The position numbers and the translations under genes are program-made. From Desulfobacterales bacterium (lineage in GTDB: Bacteria > Desulfobacterota > Desulfobacteria > Desulfobacterales > JAAELO01), in contig JAAELO010000575.1 in NCBI GenBank assembly GCA_024226555.1, positions 1 to 64,000 of the forward strand: a stretch of 64,000 nucleotides of DNA. Reading direction: 5' to 3'. How positions within the stretch are numbered: the stretch's first letter is position 1; every line of letters starts with the position of its first letter. Of the stretch, positions 9,463-18,042 are shown piece after piece. The notes below the pieces were generated by a model. It ran no database searches and was not told the DNA's origin. It worked only from the letters and a program-made list of their open reading frames with translations.

Positions 9463-9533
9463 TTGTTAAATCTTTTATTTAATGTTTTCTTTAAACATTA
9501 TTTGGTTTAATTTAAAAATATCAGGACCAGAGG

Positions 9534-10439
9534 ATGATAATAAAAAAAACTGTACTTCTCATTACTTTTTTTGTTCTGTTACTCTCATTCACAAACAGTT
9601 ATGCTGGTAATCCTTTTTTATCAGGATCTTCAGAAAAAAAAAGTGTATCACAGATCCTTCCTCACCCTTTTGTACAACAACTTAAAGACCTTCAACGTGA
9701 TCTTCATCAAACTCTATCTTCAAAAATAAAAGAAGTTAAAGAAACAAACAGCTTATCAGCGATTTTTTCATTGATAATGATAGCTTTTCTATATGGAGTT
9801 ATACATTCAGCAGGGCCCGGCCATAATAAAGCAGTTGTTGCAACATATCTCCTGGCAAGAGGTAGAAAGCTTTCCGAAGGCATATTTGTTGGATCTGTAG
9901 TTGCTTTTTTACACGGAGCTTCTGGTGTTATATCGATTTTAATACTTCACTATGTATTAAGAGTTGCTCTAATAAGCAGCTCAATAGATGACGTATCACG
10001 TATTACACAAATTGTTAGTTTCAGTATTATCATTTTAGTCGGCTTTATCTCGCTTTTGATAAAATTAAATGCTCTGTACAGAAGAACAGGCTCAAAAAGG
10101 ACAACAGATACATATATCAGCAGAAGAGGAGATAACGGGCCTCTTTTTATGGGCCTCATAATGGGCTTAATACCTTGTCCCGGTGTGGTTCTTCTTATGT
10201 TATTCGCTTTATCAATGAATATGATCGGACTTGGCATTTTTCTATCATTTGCTTTAACTATTGGAATGGTTGTAACAATATCCATTATCGGCTTTCTTGT
10301 TTTACTATGTAAAAACTTTCTTTTGGATGCTATCAACTGGGGAAAAAGCCTCACTGAGTTCCTTGAATATATTGTTGAGATCATATCTTCAATACTCATT
10401 ACAATTATTGGTATCCTAATGCTTATAGCTGTTGTCTAA
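9534..10439 (+). CDS. NicO/RcnA-type nickel-cobalt transporter
   Basis: Integral membrane protein of 301 residues with an N-terminal signal or TM segment (5-24) and about six further hydrophobic segments. It carries the family motif HSAGPGHNKAVVATYLLARG (about 90-110), whose two histidines lie in the metal path, and the conserved FLHGASGV element. A second half-repeat around GLIMGLIPCPGVVLLMLFAL is also typical. Family members export or import Ni2+/Co2+ at the inner membrane. Direction is undetermined here, though repressor plus DUF1007 plus NicO is a recurrent module. The ATG has AGGA at -8. The radical SAM gene starts 9 bp later and may be cotranscribed. Confidence 0.85.
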   Translation: MIIKKTVLLITFFVLLLSFTNSYAGNPFLSGSSEKKSVSQILPHPFVQQLKDLQRDLHQTLSSKIKEVKETNSLSAIFSLIMIAFLYGVIHSAGPGHNKAVVATYLLARGRKLSEGIFVGSVVAFLHGASGVISILILHYVLRVALISSSIDDVSRITQIVSFSIIILVGFISLLIKLNALYRRTGSKRTTDTYISRRGDNGPLFMGLIMGLIPCPGVVLLMLFALSMNMIGLGIFLSFALTIGMVVTISIIGFLVLLCKNFLLDAINWGKSLTEFLEYIVEIISSILITIIGILMLIAVV

Positions 10440-10448
10440 GATTAAAGT

Positions 10449-11522
10449 ATGAAGGATACCCCATTTATAATCCCGCTTTTTATACCACATGTTGGTTGTC
10501 CATTTCAGTGTGCCTTCTGTAACCAAAAAGCTTTAACAAGTGTAATACGCCCCGATATCTCTCTTTCACAATTAAAAAGAGAGATTGATCTGTTTTTAAC
10601 TTACAAAAAAAAACCTGCATACACTGAAATTGCCTTTTTTGGAGGTACTTTCCTTGGGCTTGAAAAAGAAGTGATATTAGAACTTCTGGAACTTGCTCAA
10701 AGTTATATTAACAATGGTATTGTCGACTCTATCAGGTTTTCAACCAGACCAGACACAATAACAGTTGAAAATATAAATCTTATAAAAAATTATAGCGTAA
10801 AAACCATTGAGGTTGGTGTTCAGTCAATGGATGCTTTAGTTTTAAAAGAATCCAGAAGGGGTCATACTGAAGAAGATGTGATAAAAGCAGTAAATATTCT
10901 AAAGAAAAATCAGTACATAACAGGTATGCAGTTAATGGTTGGGCTTCCATATGACAATGAAAAAAAATCTATTACAACTGCTTTAAAAACAGTTGAGTTA
11001 AAACCTGATATTGTAAGAATTTACCCTGCTCTGGTTTTAAAAAACAGCCCAATGGAGGAGTGGTATTTAAATAGGACCTATACACCTCTTTCACTTGAAG
11101 ATTCTGTAAATATCGTAAAAAAAACTTATACTCTGTTTCTCGCAAATAATATTAAAGTTATAAGGGTCGGTATCCAGGCCTCAAAAGATCTTGAAGAGGG
11201 AACTGAAATAGTAGCAGGACCTTATCATCCATCTTTTGGACACATGGTTTCTTCATCAATTTTTTTGGATATGGCCATTAACATTTTATCAAAATGCAAG
11301 TTGCACAATGAGATAGATATTCACGTCAATCCATCTTCAATATCCGAGATGCGGGGTCTCAAAAACTGTAATATTATCACATTGAAAAAGAAATATTCCT
11401 TATCAACTGTAAAAGTTATTGCTGACAATTCAATTGATAAAGATTCACTTTCAATAAATAATAATAAAATATTTAAAAAAAACCTACTAAATAATTATGT
11501 AAAAAATGAAATTCAGGCCTAA
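10449..11522 (+). CDS. Radical SAM protein (Elp3-like, function unknown)
   Basis: Protein of 357 residues. The CxxxCxxC cluster (Cys17, Cys21, Cys24 in VGCPFQCAFCNQK) binds the 4Fe-4S/SAM centre. A (beta/alpha) core follows with FFGGTFLG and a conserved GVQSMD motif, resembling the Elp3/HemN-like radical SAM branch. It lacks the acetyltransferase domain of true Elp3. The C-terminal part includes a conserved GPYHPSFGHMVSS region seen in uncharacterised deltaproteobacterial homologues. The substrate is unknown. The start ATG lies 9 bp after the transporter gene, so it is probably in the same transcript, though a functional link is not evident. Confidence 0.75.
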   Translation: MKDTPFIIPLFIPHVGCPFQCAFCNQKALTSVIRPDISLSQLKREIDLFLTYKKKPAYTEIAFFGGTFLGLEKEVILELLELAQSYINNGIVDSIRFSTRPDTITVENINLIKNYSVKTIEVGVQSMDALVLKESRRGHTEEDVIKAVNILKKNQYITGMQLMVGLPYDNEKKSITTALKTVELKPDIVRIYPALVLKNSPMEEWYLNRTYTPLSLEDSVNIVKKTYTLFLANNIKVIRVGIQASKDLEEGTEIVAGPYHPSFGHMVSSSIFLDMAINILSKCKLHNEIDIHVNPSSISEMRGLKNCNIITLKKKYSLSTVKVIADNSIDKDSLSINNNKIFKKNLLNNYVKNEIQA

Positions 11523-11793
11523 CTAAAAAAATCCAACTTTTGGTTCATTTTGGGTCAATAAATAATATTAATAATAGATCCTGTTCCCCCCCTGCCCTAA
11601 ACGCCTGTATTCATACCCTATACACAAATATATTTTTTATGGCATGCATATTGTATTGATAGTTTTTTAAATTGGGATGAGATTAAAAGTTGTGAATGCT
11701 TTTTGATTATTTTTATTTGATTGAAAACAATTGACTATCTCATACGTATAAACTATTTTAGAATCTTAAATTTTTTAAAAAAGGGTAAAGAAT

Positions 11794-12639
11794 ATTAAAG
11801 TTATAAAGCTTGCAGAAGAGATTCAGAAGAGATCAGATTCTCTCATAAGAGATGGTAAGAAAATAGGATTCGTACCAACAATGGGATTCCTGCACGAAGG
11901 CCATTTAAAGCTTCTAAAAGAGTGCAGAAAAAAATGTGATGACCTTATTCTAAGTATTTTTGTAAACCCAACCCAGTTTTCAGCAGATGAAGACCTTGAG
12001 GCCTATCCAAGTGATCTGAAAAAAGATTTGGAATTAGCTGAAAAATGTGGTGTTGATGCTGTATTTACCCCTACAAAAGATAGTTTATATCCTGAAAACT
12101 ATGAAACCTATGTTACACTTGAAAGCCTGCCCCATCACTTGTGTGGACTTTCAAGACCAATTCACTTTAGAGGGGTTGCAACAATTGTGACCAAACTCTT
12201 TAACATAGTTAAGCCACAGGTAGCAGCTTTTGGTGAGAAGGATTTTCAGCAACTTTCAATTATTCGCAGAATGGTTAAGGATCTCAATTTCGATATTGAG
12301 ATTATTGGAGTTCCAATAGTAAGAGAAGATGATGGACTTGCTATGAGCTCAAGGAACTCTTATCTGAGTGTTTCACAGAGAAAAACAGCATTAATCCTGT
12401 CAAAAGCAATCGAACTTACAAAAAAAGCTGTTTCAGAAGGAAAAATATCAGTTAAAGAACTTTCTGATGACATGGAAGATCTAATAAACTCTAAACCGGA
12501 AACTGATATAGACTATATTACATTCAGTAACCCTGACACTCTCAATCCAGTGACTGAAATTACAGAAGAAACCTTATTAGCATTAGCTGTAAAGGTCGGA
12601 GAAACAAGGCTTATTGACAATTGTGTTTTAAGACCTTAA
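11794..12639 (+). CDS. panC: Pantothenate synthetase PanC, apparent ATT start
   Basis: ATP-dependent condensation of pantoate and beta-alanine (vitamin B5/CoA pathway). Motifs are FVPTMGFLHEGHLKL (HxGH nucleotidyltransferase signature), GEKDFQQL and MSSRN near residue 185. The first ATG in frame (11881) is the Met of PTMG itself and would remove the first strand of the Rossmann fold. Upstream, the frame stays open to a TAA at 11776 with no ATG, GTG or TTG. Starting at ATT 11794, with AAGGG eight bases upstream, gives 281 residues, and PTMG falls at residue 28 as in the E. coli enzyme. I therefore call an ATT start or a base error in an ATG. A terminator follows. Confidence 0.85.
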   Translation: MKVIKLAEEIQKRSDSLIRDGKKIGFVPTMGFLHEGHLKLLKECRKKCDDLILSIFVNPTQFSADEDLEAYPSDLKKDLELAEKCGVDAVFTPTKDSLYPENYETYVTLESLPHHLCGLSRPIHFRGVATIVTKLFNIVKPQVAAFGEKDFQQLSIIRRMVKDLNFDIEIIGVPIVREDDGLAMSSRNSYLSVSQRKTALILSKAIELTKKAVSEGKISVKELSDDMEDLINSKPETDIDYITFSNPDTLNPVTEITEETLLALAVKVGETRLIDNCVLRP

Positions 12640-12654
12640 ATATTGGTTATTATT

Positions 12655-12680
12655 ACCTTAATTGTTAAGGTATTTTTTTT
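12655..12680 (+). terminator. Intrinsic terminator of panC
   Basis: TACCTTAA-TTG-TTAAGGTA stem followed directly by eight T, 16 bp after the panC stop. Confidence 0.8.
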
Positions 12681-12735
12681 ATAGCTCGCCAGAGGATGGC
12701 AAAACTTTATAATTCAAAAAAAGGAGCTTTTGTTA

Positions 12736-13902
12736 ATGAAACAAAACAATTTTTTTACTTCGGAGTCTGTTACAGAGGGTCACCCTGACAAGGTTGCTGA
12801 CGCTATCTCAGATTCAGTGTTGGATGCAATTATGGCACAGGATCCTAAGTGCCGTGTTGCTTGTGAAACCCTTGTTACAACAGGGATGGCAATTATTGCC
12901 GGAGAGATAACAACCTCATGCTATGTGGATATGACTGAGATTGTTCGTAATACTATAAAAGATATCGGTTATGATTCTTCTGATATGGGATTTGACTGGC
13001 AGACGTGTGCTGTCCTTTCAAGTATCGATCAACAATCTGCAGATATAGCACAGGGTGTAAATCTTGGAGAAGGCTTACACAAAGATCAGGGAGCTGGTGA
13101 CCAGGGACTTATGTTCGGCTTTGCCTGTGATGAAACACCTGAACTTATGCCGATGCCTGTAATGTTCGCACATAAACTAACCAAGAGACTTACTGAGGTT
13201 AGAAAAAATAAAACACTTGATTTTTTAAGACCTGATGGAAAATCACAGGTTACTATTGAATATGAAGATGGAAGACCAAAAAGAGTGGATGCTATTGTTG
13301 TATCATCCCAGCACACTCCTGAAGTTTCCCATGAAGAACTTAAAAAAGCAATTATCGATGAAGTTATAAGAAAAGCTCTTCCAGCAGAGATGCTTGACGA
13401 AAACACCAAGTTTTACATCAATCCTACCGGACAATTTATTGTTGGTGGACCGATGGGTGACTGCGGACTTACAGGAAGAAAAATTATTGTTGATACCTAT
13501 GGTGGCCAGGGAAGTCATGGTGGTGGATGTTTTTCAGGAAAAGACCCATCCAAGGTTGATAGAAGTGCATCTTACATGGGAAGATATGTTGCTAAAAATG
13601 TTGTAGCAGCAGGGCTTGCCTCAAAGTGTGAGGTTCAGGTTGCTTATGCAATTGGTGTTGCAGATCCTGTATCTGTACTTATTGATACATTTGGAACAAA
13701 TAAAGTAGATGAAGAAGTAATTGCAAAGGCTGTTAAAGAGGTTTTTGACCTTAGACCTGCTGCAATTATTGAACAACTTGATCTATTAAGACCTATATAC
13801 AGAGAAACTTCTGCTTATGGCCATTTCGGAAGATCCGGAGATGGTTTTACATGGGAAAAAACAGATAAAGCTGAAGAGTTAAAAGCTATAGCTGGTTTAT
13901 AA
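12736..13902 (+). CDS. metK: S-adenosylmethionine synthetase
   Basis: Protein of 388 residues making SAM from methionine and ATP. Signatures are [20 protein letters not shown] (start of the ATP/metal site), [21 protein letters not shown] (the conserved flexible-loop GAGDQGxMFGxA hexad region) and [19 protein letters not shown]-type motif 2 with one substitution (SASY). The frame extends to a TTG at 12730, but the ATG at 12736 with AGGAG 9 bp upstream begins [17 protein letters not shown] and is preferred. Flanked by terminators on both sides, so it is monocistronic. I see no SAM riboswitch in the 56-bp leader. Confidence 0.96.
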   Translation: MKQNNFFTSESVTEGHPDKVADAISDSVLDAIMAQDPKCRVACETLVTTGMAIIAGEITTSCYVDMTEIVRNTIKDIGYDSSDMGFDWQTCAVLSSIDQQSADIAQGVNLGEGLHKDQGAGDQGLMFGFACDETPELMPMPVMFAHKLTKRLTEVRKNKTLDFLRPDGKSQVTIEYEDGRPKRVDAIVVSSQHTPEVSHEELKKAIIDEVIRKALPAEMLDENTKFYINPTGQFIVGGPMGDCGLTGRKIIVDTYGGQGSHGGGCFSGKDPSKVDRSASYMGRYVAKNVVAAGLASKCEVQVAYAIGVADPVSVLIDTFGTNKVDEEVIAKAVKEVFDLRPAAIIEQLDLLRPIYRETSAYGHFGRSGDGFTWEKTDKAEELKAIAGL

Positions 13903-13913
13903 AAATATTAAAA

Positions 13914-13948
13914 AACCACTCTTAATTTTTTAAGAGTGGTTTTTTTTC
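13914..13948 (+). terminator. Strong intrinsic terminator of metK
   Basis: Perfect 12-bp stem AACCACTCTTAA-TTTT-TTAAGAGTGGTT followed by a T run, 12 bp after the metK stop. Confidence 0.9.
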
Positions 13949-14168
13949 TATTTAAAGAATCAACAGTCACTATACCATTCCAACATTTTCAATTAAATTT
14001 ACAGTTATTAAAATTAGTTATTTGAGGTTCCCTGCATTCGTTTCGGACAGGGCAAACCTACTATTCTCTGCCTATTGATTATATTTATCTGATTAATAAC
14101 AATTATTATCTTATGTCGTAACATAGGCCGGACTGGTTCCGATCATAAAAAAGATCTTAATTTCTAAA
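13949..14168. other. Intergenic region, no gene seen
   Basis: Between two terminators of convergent units. It holds a lone GAGGTTCCCTG repeat end (about 14031), a CCCTG/CAGGG pairing around 14040-14060 and a small CGGA-CTGGT-TCCG hairpin near 14130. No reading frame with a ribosome binding site is present. Confidence 0.5.
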
Positions 14169-14193
14169 CAAAAAAGGCAGGTTTTAACCCGCC
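14169..14193 (-). terminator. Intrinsic terminator of the LPP20-TPR-FecR operon
   Basis: On the minus strand GGCGGG-TTAAAA-CCTGCC (one G-T pair) is followed by a T-rich tract, 31 bp after the FecR-domain gene. Confidence 0.8.
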
Positions 14194-14223
14194 TTCACTT
14201 TATGATAATTTAAAAATATTTAT

Positions 14224-14955
14224 TTATCTTTTTACAGTATTATCCAGTTTTTTATTCCATTCAACCCATCTGCTGGAATCCTCTTTCTCTGTAAATCCAA
14301 CAGGTTTTTTTATTGTACCATCAGCTCCAACAATAACTTGTTGCATGGATTTGACGATATATACCCATTCTTTCATAGATACTGCATGGGGACCTTTAAC
14401 AGGATGGGGAGCTAAACTATTTGTTTTTTTCTTTTTAGCGTGTTTTCCAACAGCTACTTCACCGGTATAAACTTTTATTACTGAAGAGTAATCCTCTTCA
14501 ACATTCATTCTGTAGACAGTTCCACGAACACCCGCAACAACAGTTTTACTTGAAATAGCAAAACCACCTTTCTTTTTGCCAAAAAGCTTAGTGACATTTG
14601 CCCAGGTTTTTCCAAGTATTAGTTTTATGCTTATTTTTCTCTTTTTGTTTACAGTGTTAACCTTTGAGGTCTCCAATACAAATGAGGTCTTTTCATCAAA
14701 CCGTACAATACTGTTATCTGCAAGTTTTATCTCAACCCTTGAGGAAATACCAGTTTTTATCTTATCTCCTTCTGATATAAAGTCACCTTTTTTAACATCA
14801 ATGGAATCCGTTGATCCTTTTATAGTAAGAGCAACCTTCCCCTCAACAATGGTAACCACAGCATTTTTACTGTTAATAACAACAGGGGATGCGTTAACTG
14901 TTACCATTGTAAATATTATGAAAATCTTTAATAAAAATTTATTATAAAGCTTCAT
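14224..14955 (-). CDS. Secreted FecR-domain protein
   Basis: Protein of 243 residues with an N-terminal signal or TM segment (about 6-23). A FecR-like domain spans about 30-165: VTIVEGKVALTI, KGDFISEGDKIKTG, DNSIVRFDEKTSFVLE and GVRGTVYRMNVEEDYSSVIKVYTGEVAVG are its standard strand motifs. The rest is Lys-rich and polar. Unlike classical FecR there is no cytoplasmic anti-sigma region, so it is more likely a periplasmic or surface structural protein than a signal transducer. Third gene of a minus-strand operon, 10 bp after the TPR/SLH lipoprotein gene, with a terminator behind it. Confidence 0.8.
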   Translation of the reverse strand: MKLYNKFLLKIFIIFTMVTVNASPVVINSKNAVVTIVEGKVALTIKGSTDSIDVKKGDFISEGDKIKTGISSRVEIKLADNSIVRFDEKTSFVLETSKVNTVNKKRKISIKLILGKTWANVTKLFGKKKGGFAISSKTVVAGVRGTVYRMNVEEDYSSVIKVYTGEVAVGKHAKKKKTNSLAPHPVKGPHAVSMKEWVYIVKSMQQVIVGADGTIKKPVGFTEKEDSSRWVEWNKKLDNTVKR

Positions 14956-14965
14956 TATTTTCGCC

Positions 14966-16120
14966 TTATTTTTTCAGTTGAACCTTAAGAATATGGAGGC
15001 TATATAAGGCCTCAGCACCTGATATTGTACCCTGCGAATCAAATTCTCCGCTTCCAACATCTTTAACTTCCATAATTCCCCTTGAAGTACAAAGCATTAC
15101 TGCATTAAAGTAATGCAGATCATTACGAACATCAGGATATGGTGATGAGCTTCCAATAAATCTTGTTGCGAGCCCCTTATCATTTGTAATTTTTTCAAGA
15201 ATATCTGCCACAACCATAGCAAATTCAGATCTTATTATTTTTACTTCAGGTTGGAAAGTATGATCAGGATAAGGTTGAAGACCATTAATTCCAAGCTCTA
15301 TCACTCTATCTATATCAACTTTTAAAACATGGTTTTCAATATCTGTGGCGGGGGCCATTTTTTTGTTTTTGCCCTCTTTCATTGAACTGTCACTTTTAAA
15401 AGAGTTATCAAACACTTTTTTTCTTCTCATCAACTTATCAATACCAAGTTCTTCAACAAGAAGTGCTGCCATGTCAGCCCTTGATATTTTATCAAGAAGA
15501 GCAATTTTTCTACCAATACCTGTTTTAGGCATTGCCCTGGCAATTTTTTGAACAGTTTTATAGCCTTTGTCTGCCAAAGGTACATAATCTTTATTTATTT
15601 CTATTACATCTTTAAACTTATCTTCTGCTTTTCTTATTTTAAAAACATTTTTATATGCAACACCCATAAAATAATATGCTGCGGATGATTTTGGAGCTAT
15701 TTCAACAGCTTTTTCAAAGAGGTCTTCTACCTCTTCAAGCCAGTCTTCATCAATTTTATTCATCCCTTTTTCATAGATCTGCATAAAACCAGTTAAAACA
15801 AACACCTCCTGGTTTTTATTTTCAGTTAAATCATCAGCCTTTTTCATAAATGAAAGGGCTTTTTCAAAATCACCTTTCTCAGCATAAACAAGTCCCATAC
15901 CAGCGTAAGCAGGTGAAAATTTAGGGTTTAACTCTTTTGCCCGATTGAATTCACTGAAAGCAGCATCTGTTTTACCAACCCTAAGAAGCTTTTTACCATT
16001 ACTTAGATGGTGTTCAGGAGTATCAAGAATTGATTGGGATTTTTGAGCTTTCTGACCACAACCAAATGTAAAGAAGATACAAATAAGAAACCCTATGAGA
16101 TAATTTCTTTTTAAAACCAT
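14966..16120 (-). CDS. Lipoprotein with TPR repeats and SLH-like modules
   Basis: Protein of 384 residues. A lipoprotein signal peptide ends at the Cys in FFTFGCGQ. TPR units cover about 38-195 (HHLSNGKKLLRVGKTDAAFSEF, AGMGLVYAEKGDFEKALSFM, AYYFMGVAYKNVFKIRKAEDKF). C-terminal S-layer-homology-like modules follow: ISRADMAALLVEELGI and VIELGINGLQPYPDHTFQPEV. SLH modules usually anchor proteins to cell-wall or envelope polymers, so with the lipid anchor it may bridge membrane and peptidoglycan or an outer layer. It sits between the LPP20-like and FecR-domain genes with gaps of 18 and 10 bp, and a clear AAGGGGG-type ribosome binding site precedes the ATG. Confidence 0.75.
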   Translation of the reverse strand: MVLKRNYLIGFLICIFFTFGCGQKAQKSQSILDTPEHHLSNGKKLLRVGKTDAAFSEFNRAKELNPKFSPAYAGMGLVYAEKGDFEKALSFMKKADDLTENKNQEVFVLTGFMQIYEKGMNKIDEDWLEEVEDLFEKAVEIAPKSSAAYYFMGVAYKNVFKIRKAEDKFKDVIEINKDYVPLADKGYKTVQKIARAMPKTGIGRKIALLDKISRADMAALLVEELGIDKLMRRKKVFDNSFKSDSSMKEGKNKKMAPATDIENHVLKVDIDRVIELGINGLQPYPDHTFQPEVKIIRSEFAMVVADILEKITNDKGLATRFIGSSSPYPDVRNDLHYFNAVMLCTSRGIMEVKDVGSGEFDSQGTISGAEALYSLHILKVQLKK

Positions 16121-16138
16121 AATTCCCCCTTACCTTTT

Positions 16139-16966
16139 CTAATCAACTATTATTATCACTCTACACTCTCTCATAAAAGAAAGATGTTTAGATGAGCTTC
16201 TTAATCTTGCGGCATCAGCATTGCTGATAACTATATTCGATTTCCCAGGGCCCATGGATTTTATACCTTTAACAAGCAAAGCATTACCTTTTACCCTTTT
16301 ATTACTTTTAGCAGCTGTTACATTTTTTACATATCCACACATACCCTGTTGAACAGCAAACTCCCGACTAACAAATGCAGATCCATAAACCTCTTTTTGA
16401 TTTTCATCAATAATCTTTGGGGCCATCGCAGGCCTTACACTAAGTCCTCTGGCATCAACAATCAGTCCTGAGAAAACTCCCTCTGATTGTATGCTATTAT
16501 CAACCATGGGTTTGATTGTTTCTACCTGTTTAATATCCTGCGGTAATACAAGCTGTGCAAATCCTTTATTAAGGTCAATTTCAACTGTAACCTCAACTGT
16601 TCCATCAGACATATACTCAAGCTTTATGACCTTTGCACCCTTAACCATCCCATCAACTTTAGTCATTACAATATCATTTGATGTGGTATAGTTTGTAATT
16701 ACTGTTGTTGCATCCACACGAATACCTTTTACAGCTTCAAGGAGATTTCTGTATGCGTCCAGTTTAGCGGCTCTTATTGCAAGTGGTCTTGCACTGGGCA
16801 GTCCCATCTGACTTCTTGAAGGGGCGCCAATACCTTTTGCCCTTGCAATTTTCTTAGTCCAGTTAATTTGCCCTTCACCCACATTTTCGACGAGATCATT
16901 TGAAAAACAAACTGCGGGTATTGACAGAATTAAAAGAAAAGTAATAAAAAACTTGAGTGGTCTCAT
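16139..16966 (-). CDS. LPP20-family secreted protein
   Basis: Protein of 275 residues with a Sec signal peptide (about 1-23, cleavage near CFSND). The middle (about 50-150) matches the LPP20 family pattern: AIRAAKLDAYRNLLEAVKGIRVDATTVITNY followed by KVIKLEYMSDGTVEVTVEIDL. The C-terminal third contains SGLIVDARGLSVRPAMAPKI, a segment common in deltaproteobacterial members. LPP20 was described as a Helicobacter outer-membrane lipoprotein; this one has no lipobox. First gene of the three-gene envelope operon, preceded by AAGGGGG. Function unknown. Confidence 0.75.
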   Translation of the reverse strand: MRPLKFFITFLLILSIPAVCFSNDLVENVGEGQINWTKKIARAKGIGAPSRSQMGLPSARPLAIRAAKLDAYRNLLEAVKGIRVDATTVITNYTTSNDIVMTKVDGMVKGAKVIKLEYMSDGTVEVTVEIDLNKGFAQLVLPQDIKQVETIKPMVDNSIQSEGVFSGLIVDARGLSVRPAMAPKIIDENQKEVYGSAFVSREFAVQQGMCGYVKNVTAAKSNKRVKGNALLVKGIKSMGPGKSNIVISNADAARLRSSSKHLSFMRECRVIIIVD

Positions 16967-17258
16967 AAAACCCCCTTATTTATGAACAAAAAATATTTAT
17001 ATTTTCTTGATTCCCGGATTCTGTTGAAATGTTTTGTTATAGGAACAGAATATCAACTCAGTTATTTTAAACTGTAAAGCATGATTTGTAAAGCTACAAT
17101 GAAATTGCTCACAAGCATGTAATAAAACAAGGATTAAAGGGGGACAATTTACGAAATAACGATTTATATTGATAGATATAAAATACTTAGGTTTATTACC
17201 TATAAAAAATACAGAAAAACTGCATTTTGTTTAACTCAAAAAACAATCAATAGAAGCT

Positions 17259-17936
17259 CTAATAGACTCTTCGCTTCAACTCTTCAATATCAAGTATTCT
17301 TATTTTGTTACCTTCAGTTTGCACAAGACCTTTTTCTCTAAGGCTTTTTAGCTCTTTATTGATACTTTCTCTTGTAGCACCAATTGTATCACCAAGCTCT
17401 TTTTGTGTTAGACCCAGGTCAACATAGACTGTTTTTCCATCAACTTTTCCATATTTTTCAGCAAGTTCAATGAGTTTTTTTGCAAGTCTTGCTGAAATAT
17501 TCAGAAAACATGTATCTTCAAGTAGTTCATCAGTTCTTCTAAGACGTTTTGAAAGGACGGAAAGAACAGACTTTATAGCTTCAACATTGGATTGAAGAAA
17601 TGATAGAAAATCAGAGCGCTTTAATACATAAAGTTCTGTTTCTTCCATAGCTATAGCATCTGCAGATCTGGGTTCCTCATCAACAAGAGACATCTCACCA
17701 AAATAATCTCCCTTTGAAAAGATTGTTACAATTATTTCATTTCCCTCAGCAGAGGGTAGTACTATTTTTACAGTTCCACTTTTCACTATATAAAGAGAAG
17801 TTCCTTCATCACCTTTTCTGAAAAGCGAATCACCCTGTTTTATTTTTGTTTCCCGTAGAGAGTTTTGAATATTTAAAAGGTCTTTATCGTTCATTGATGC
17901 AAATAGTGCTATATTTCTAATTAATTCGTACTCCAT
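17259..17936 (-). CDS. Crp/Fnr-family transcriptional regulator
   Basis: Protein of 225 residues. The cyclic-nucleotide-binding fold spans about 8-120 and includes GDSLFRKGDEGTSLYIVKSGTVKI and a phosphate-binding-cassette-like GEMSLVDEEPRSADAIA, close to the Crp consensus and suggesting cAMP or a related ligand. A linker helix and Crp-type helix-turn-helix follow (about 165-220; LTQKELGDTIGATRESINKELKSL). There is no N-terminal Cys cluster, so it is not an Fnr-type iron-sulfur sensor. A CHASE2 adenylate cyclase is encoded 9 kb away and could supply the ligand. Transcribed alone, with SD AAGGGA. Confidence 0.9.
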   Translation of the reverse strand: MEYELIRNIALFASMNDKDLLNIQNSLRETKIKQGDSLFRKGDEGTSLYIVKSGTVKIVLPSAEGNEIIVTIFSKGDYFGEMSLVDEEPRSADAIAMEETELYVLKRSDFLSFLQSNVEAIKSVLSVLSKRLRRTDELLEDTCFLNISARLAKKLIELAEKYGKVDGKTVYVDLGLTQKELGDTIGATRESINKELKSLREKGLVQTEGNKIRILDIEELKRRVY

Positions 17937-18042
17937 TTTAACTTTCCCTTTTAAATTTTATGCAATTTGTTGAATATTTTATGATTTTAATAAAAATTTT
18001 AAAAAAAAAGCAACAAGTTATTCTCTGAAAATTGTAAAATTT

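Noticed and set aside
11640-11655. Sigma-54-like TGGCAT-N5-TTGTA upstream of panC
   Set aside because: The essential GC of the -12 element is GT here, no upstream dyads are visible, and panC is a housekeeping gene with no nearby activator.
12640-12735. SAM riboswitch before metK
   Set aside because: After the panC terminator only about 56 bases remain before the ATG, too short for any SAM aptamer, and no conserved core is present.
14031-14075. Possible cyclic-di-GMP-I riboswitch (CAGGGCAAACC)
   Set aside because: Only this short string matches. The second conserved half (GGGACGCAAAGC-type) and tetraloop receptor are missing, and no gene starts downstream on that strand.
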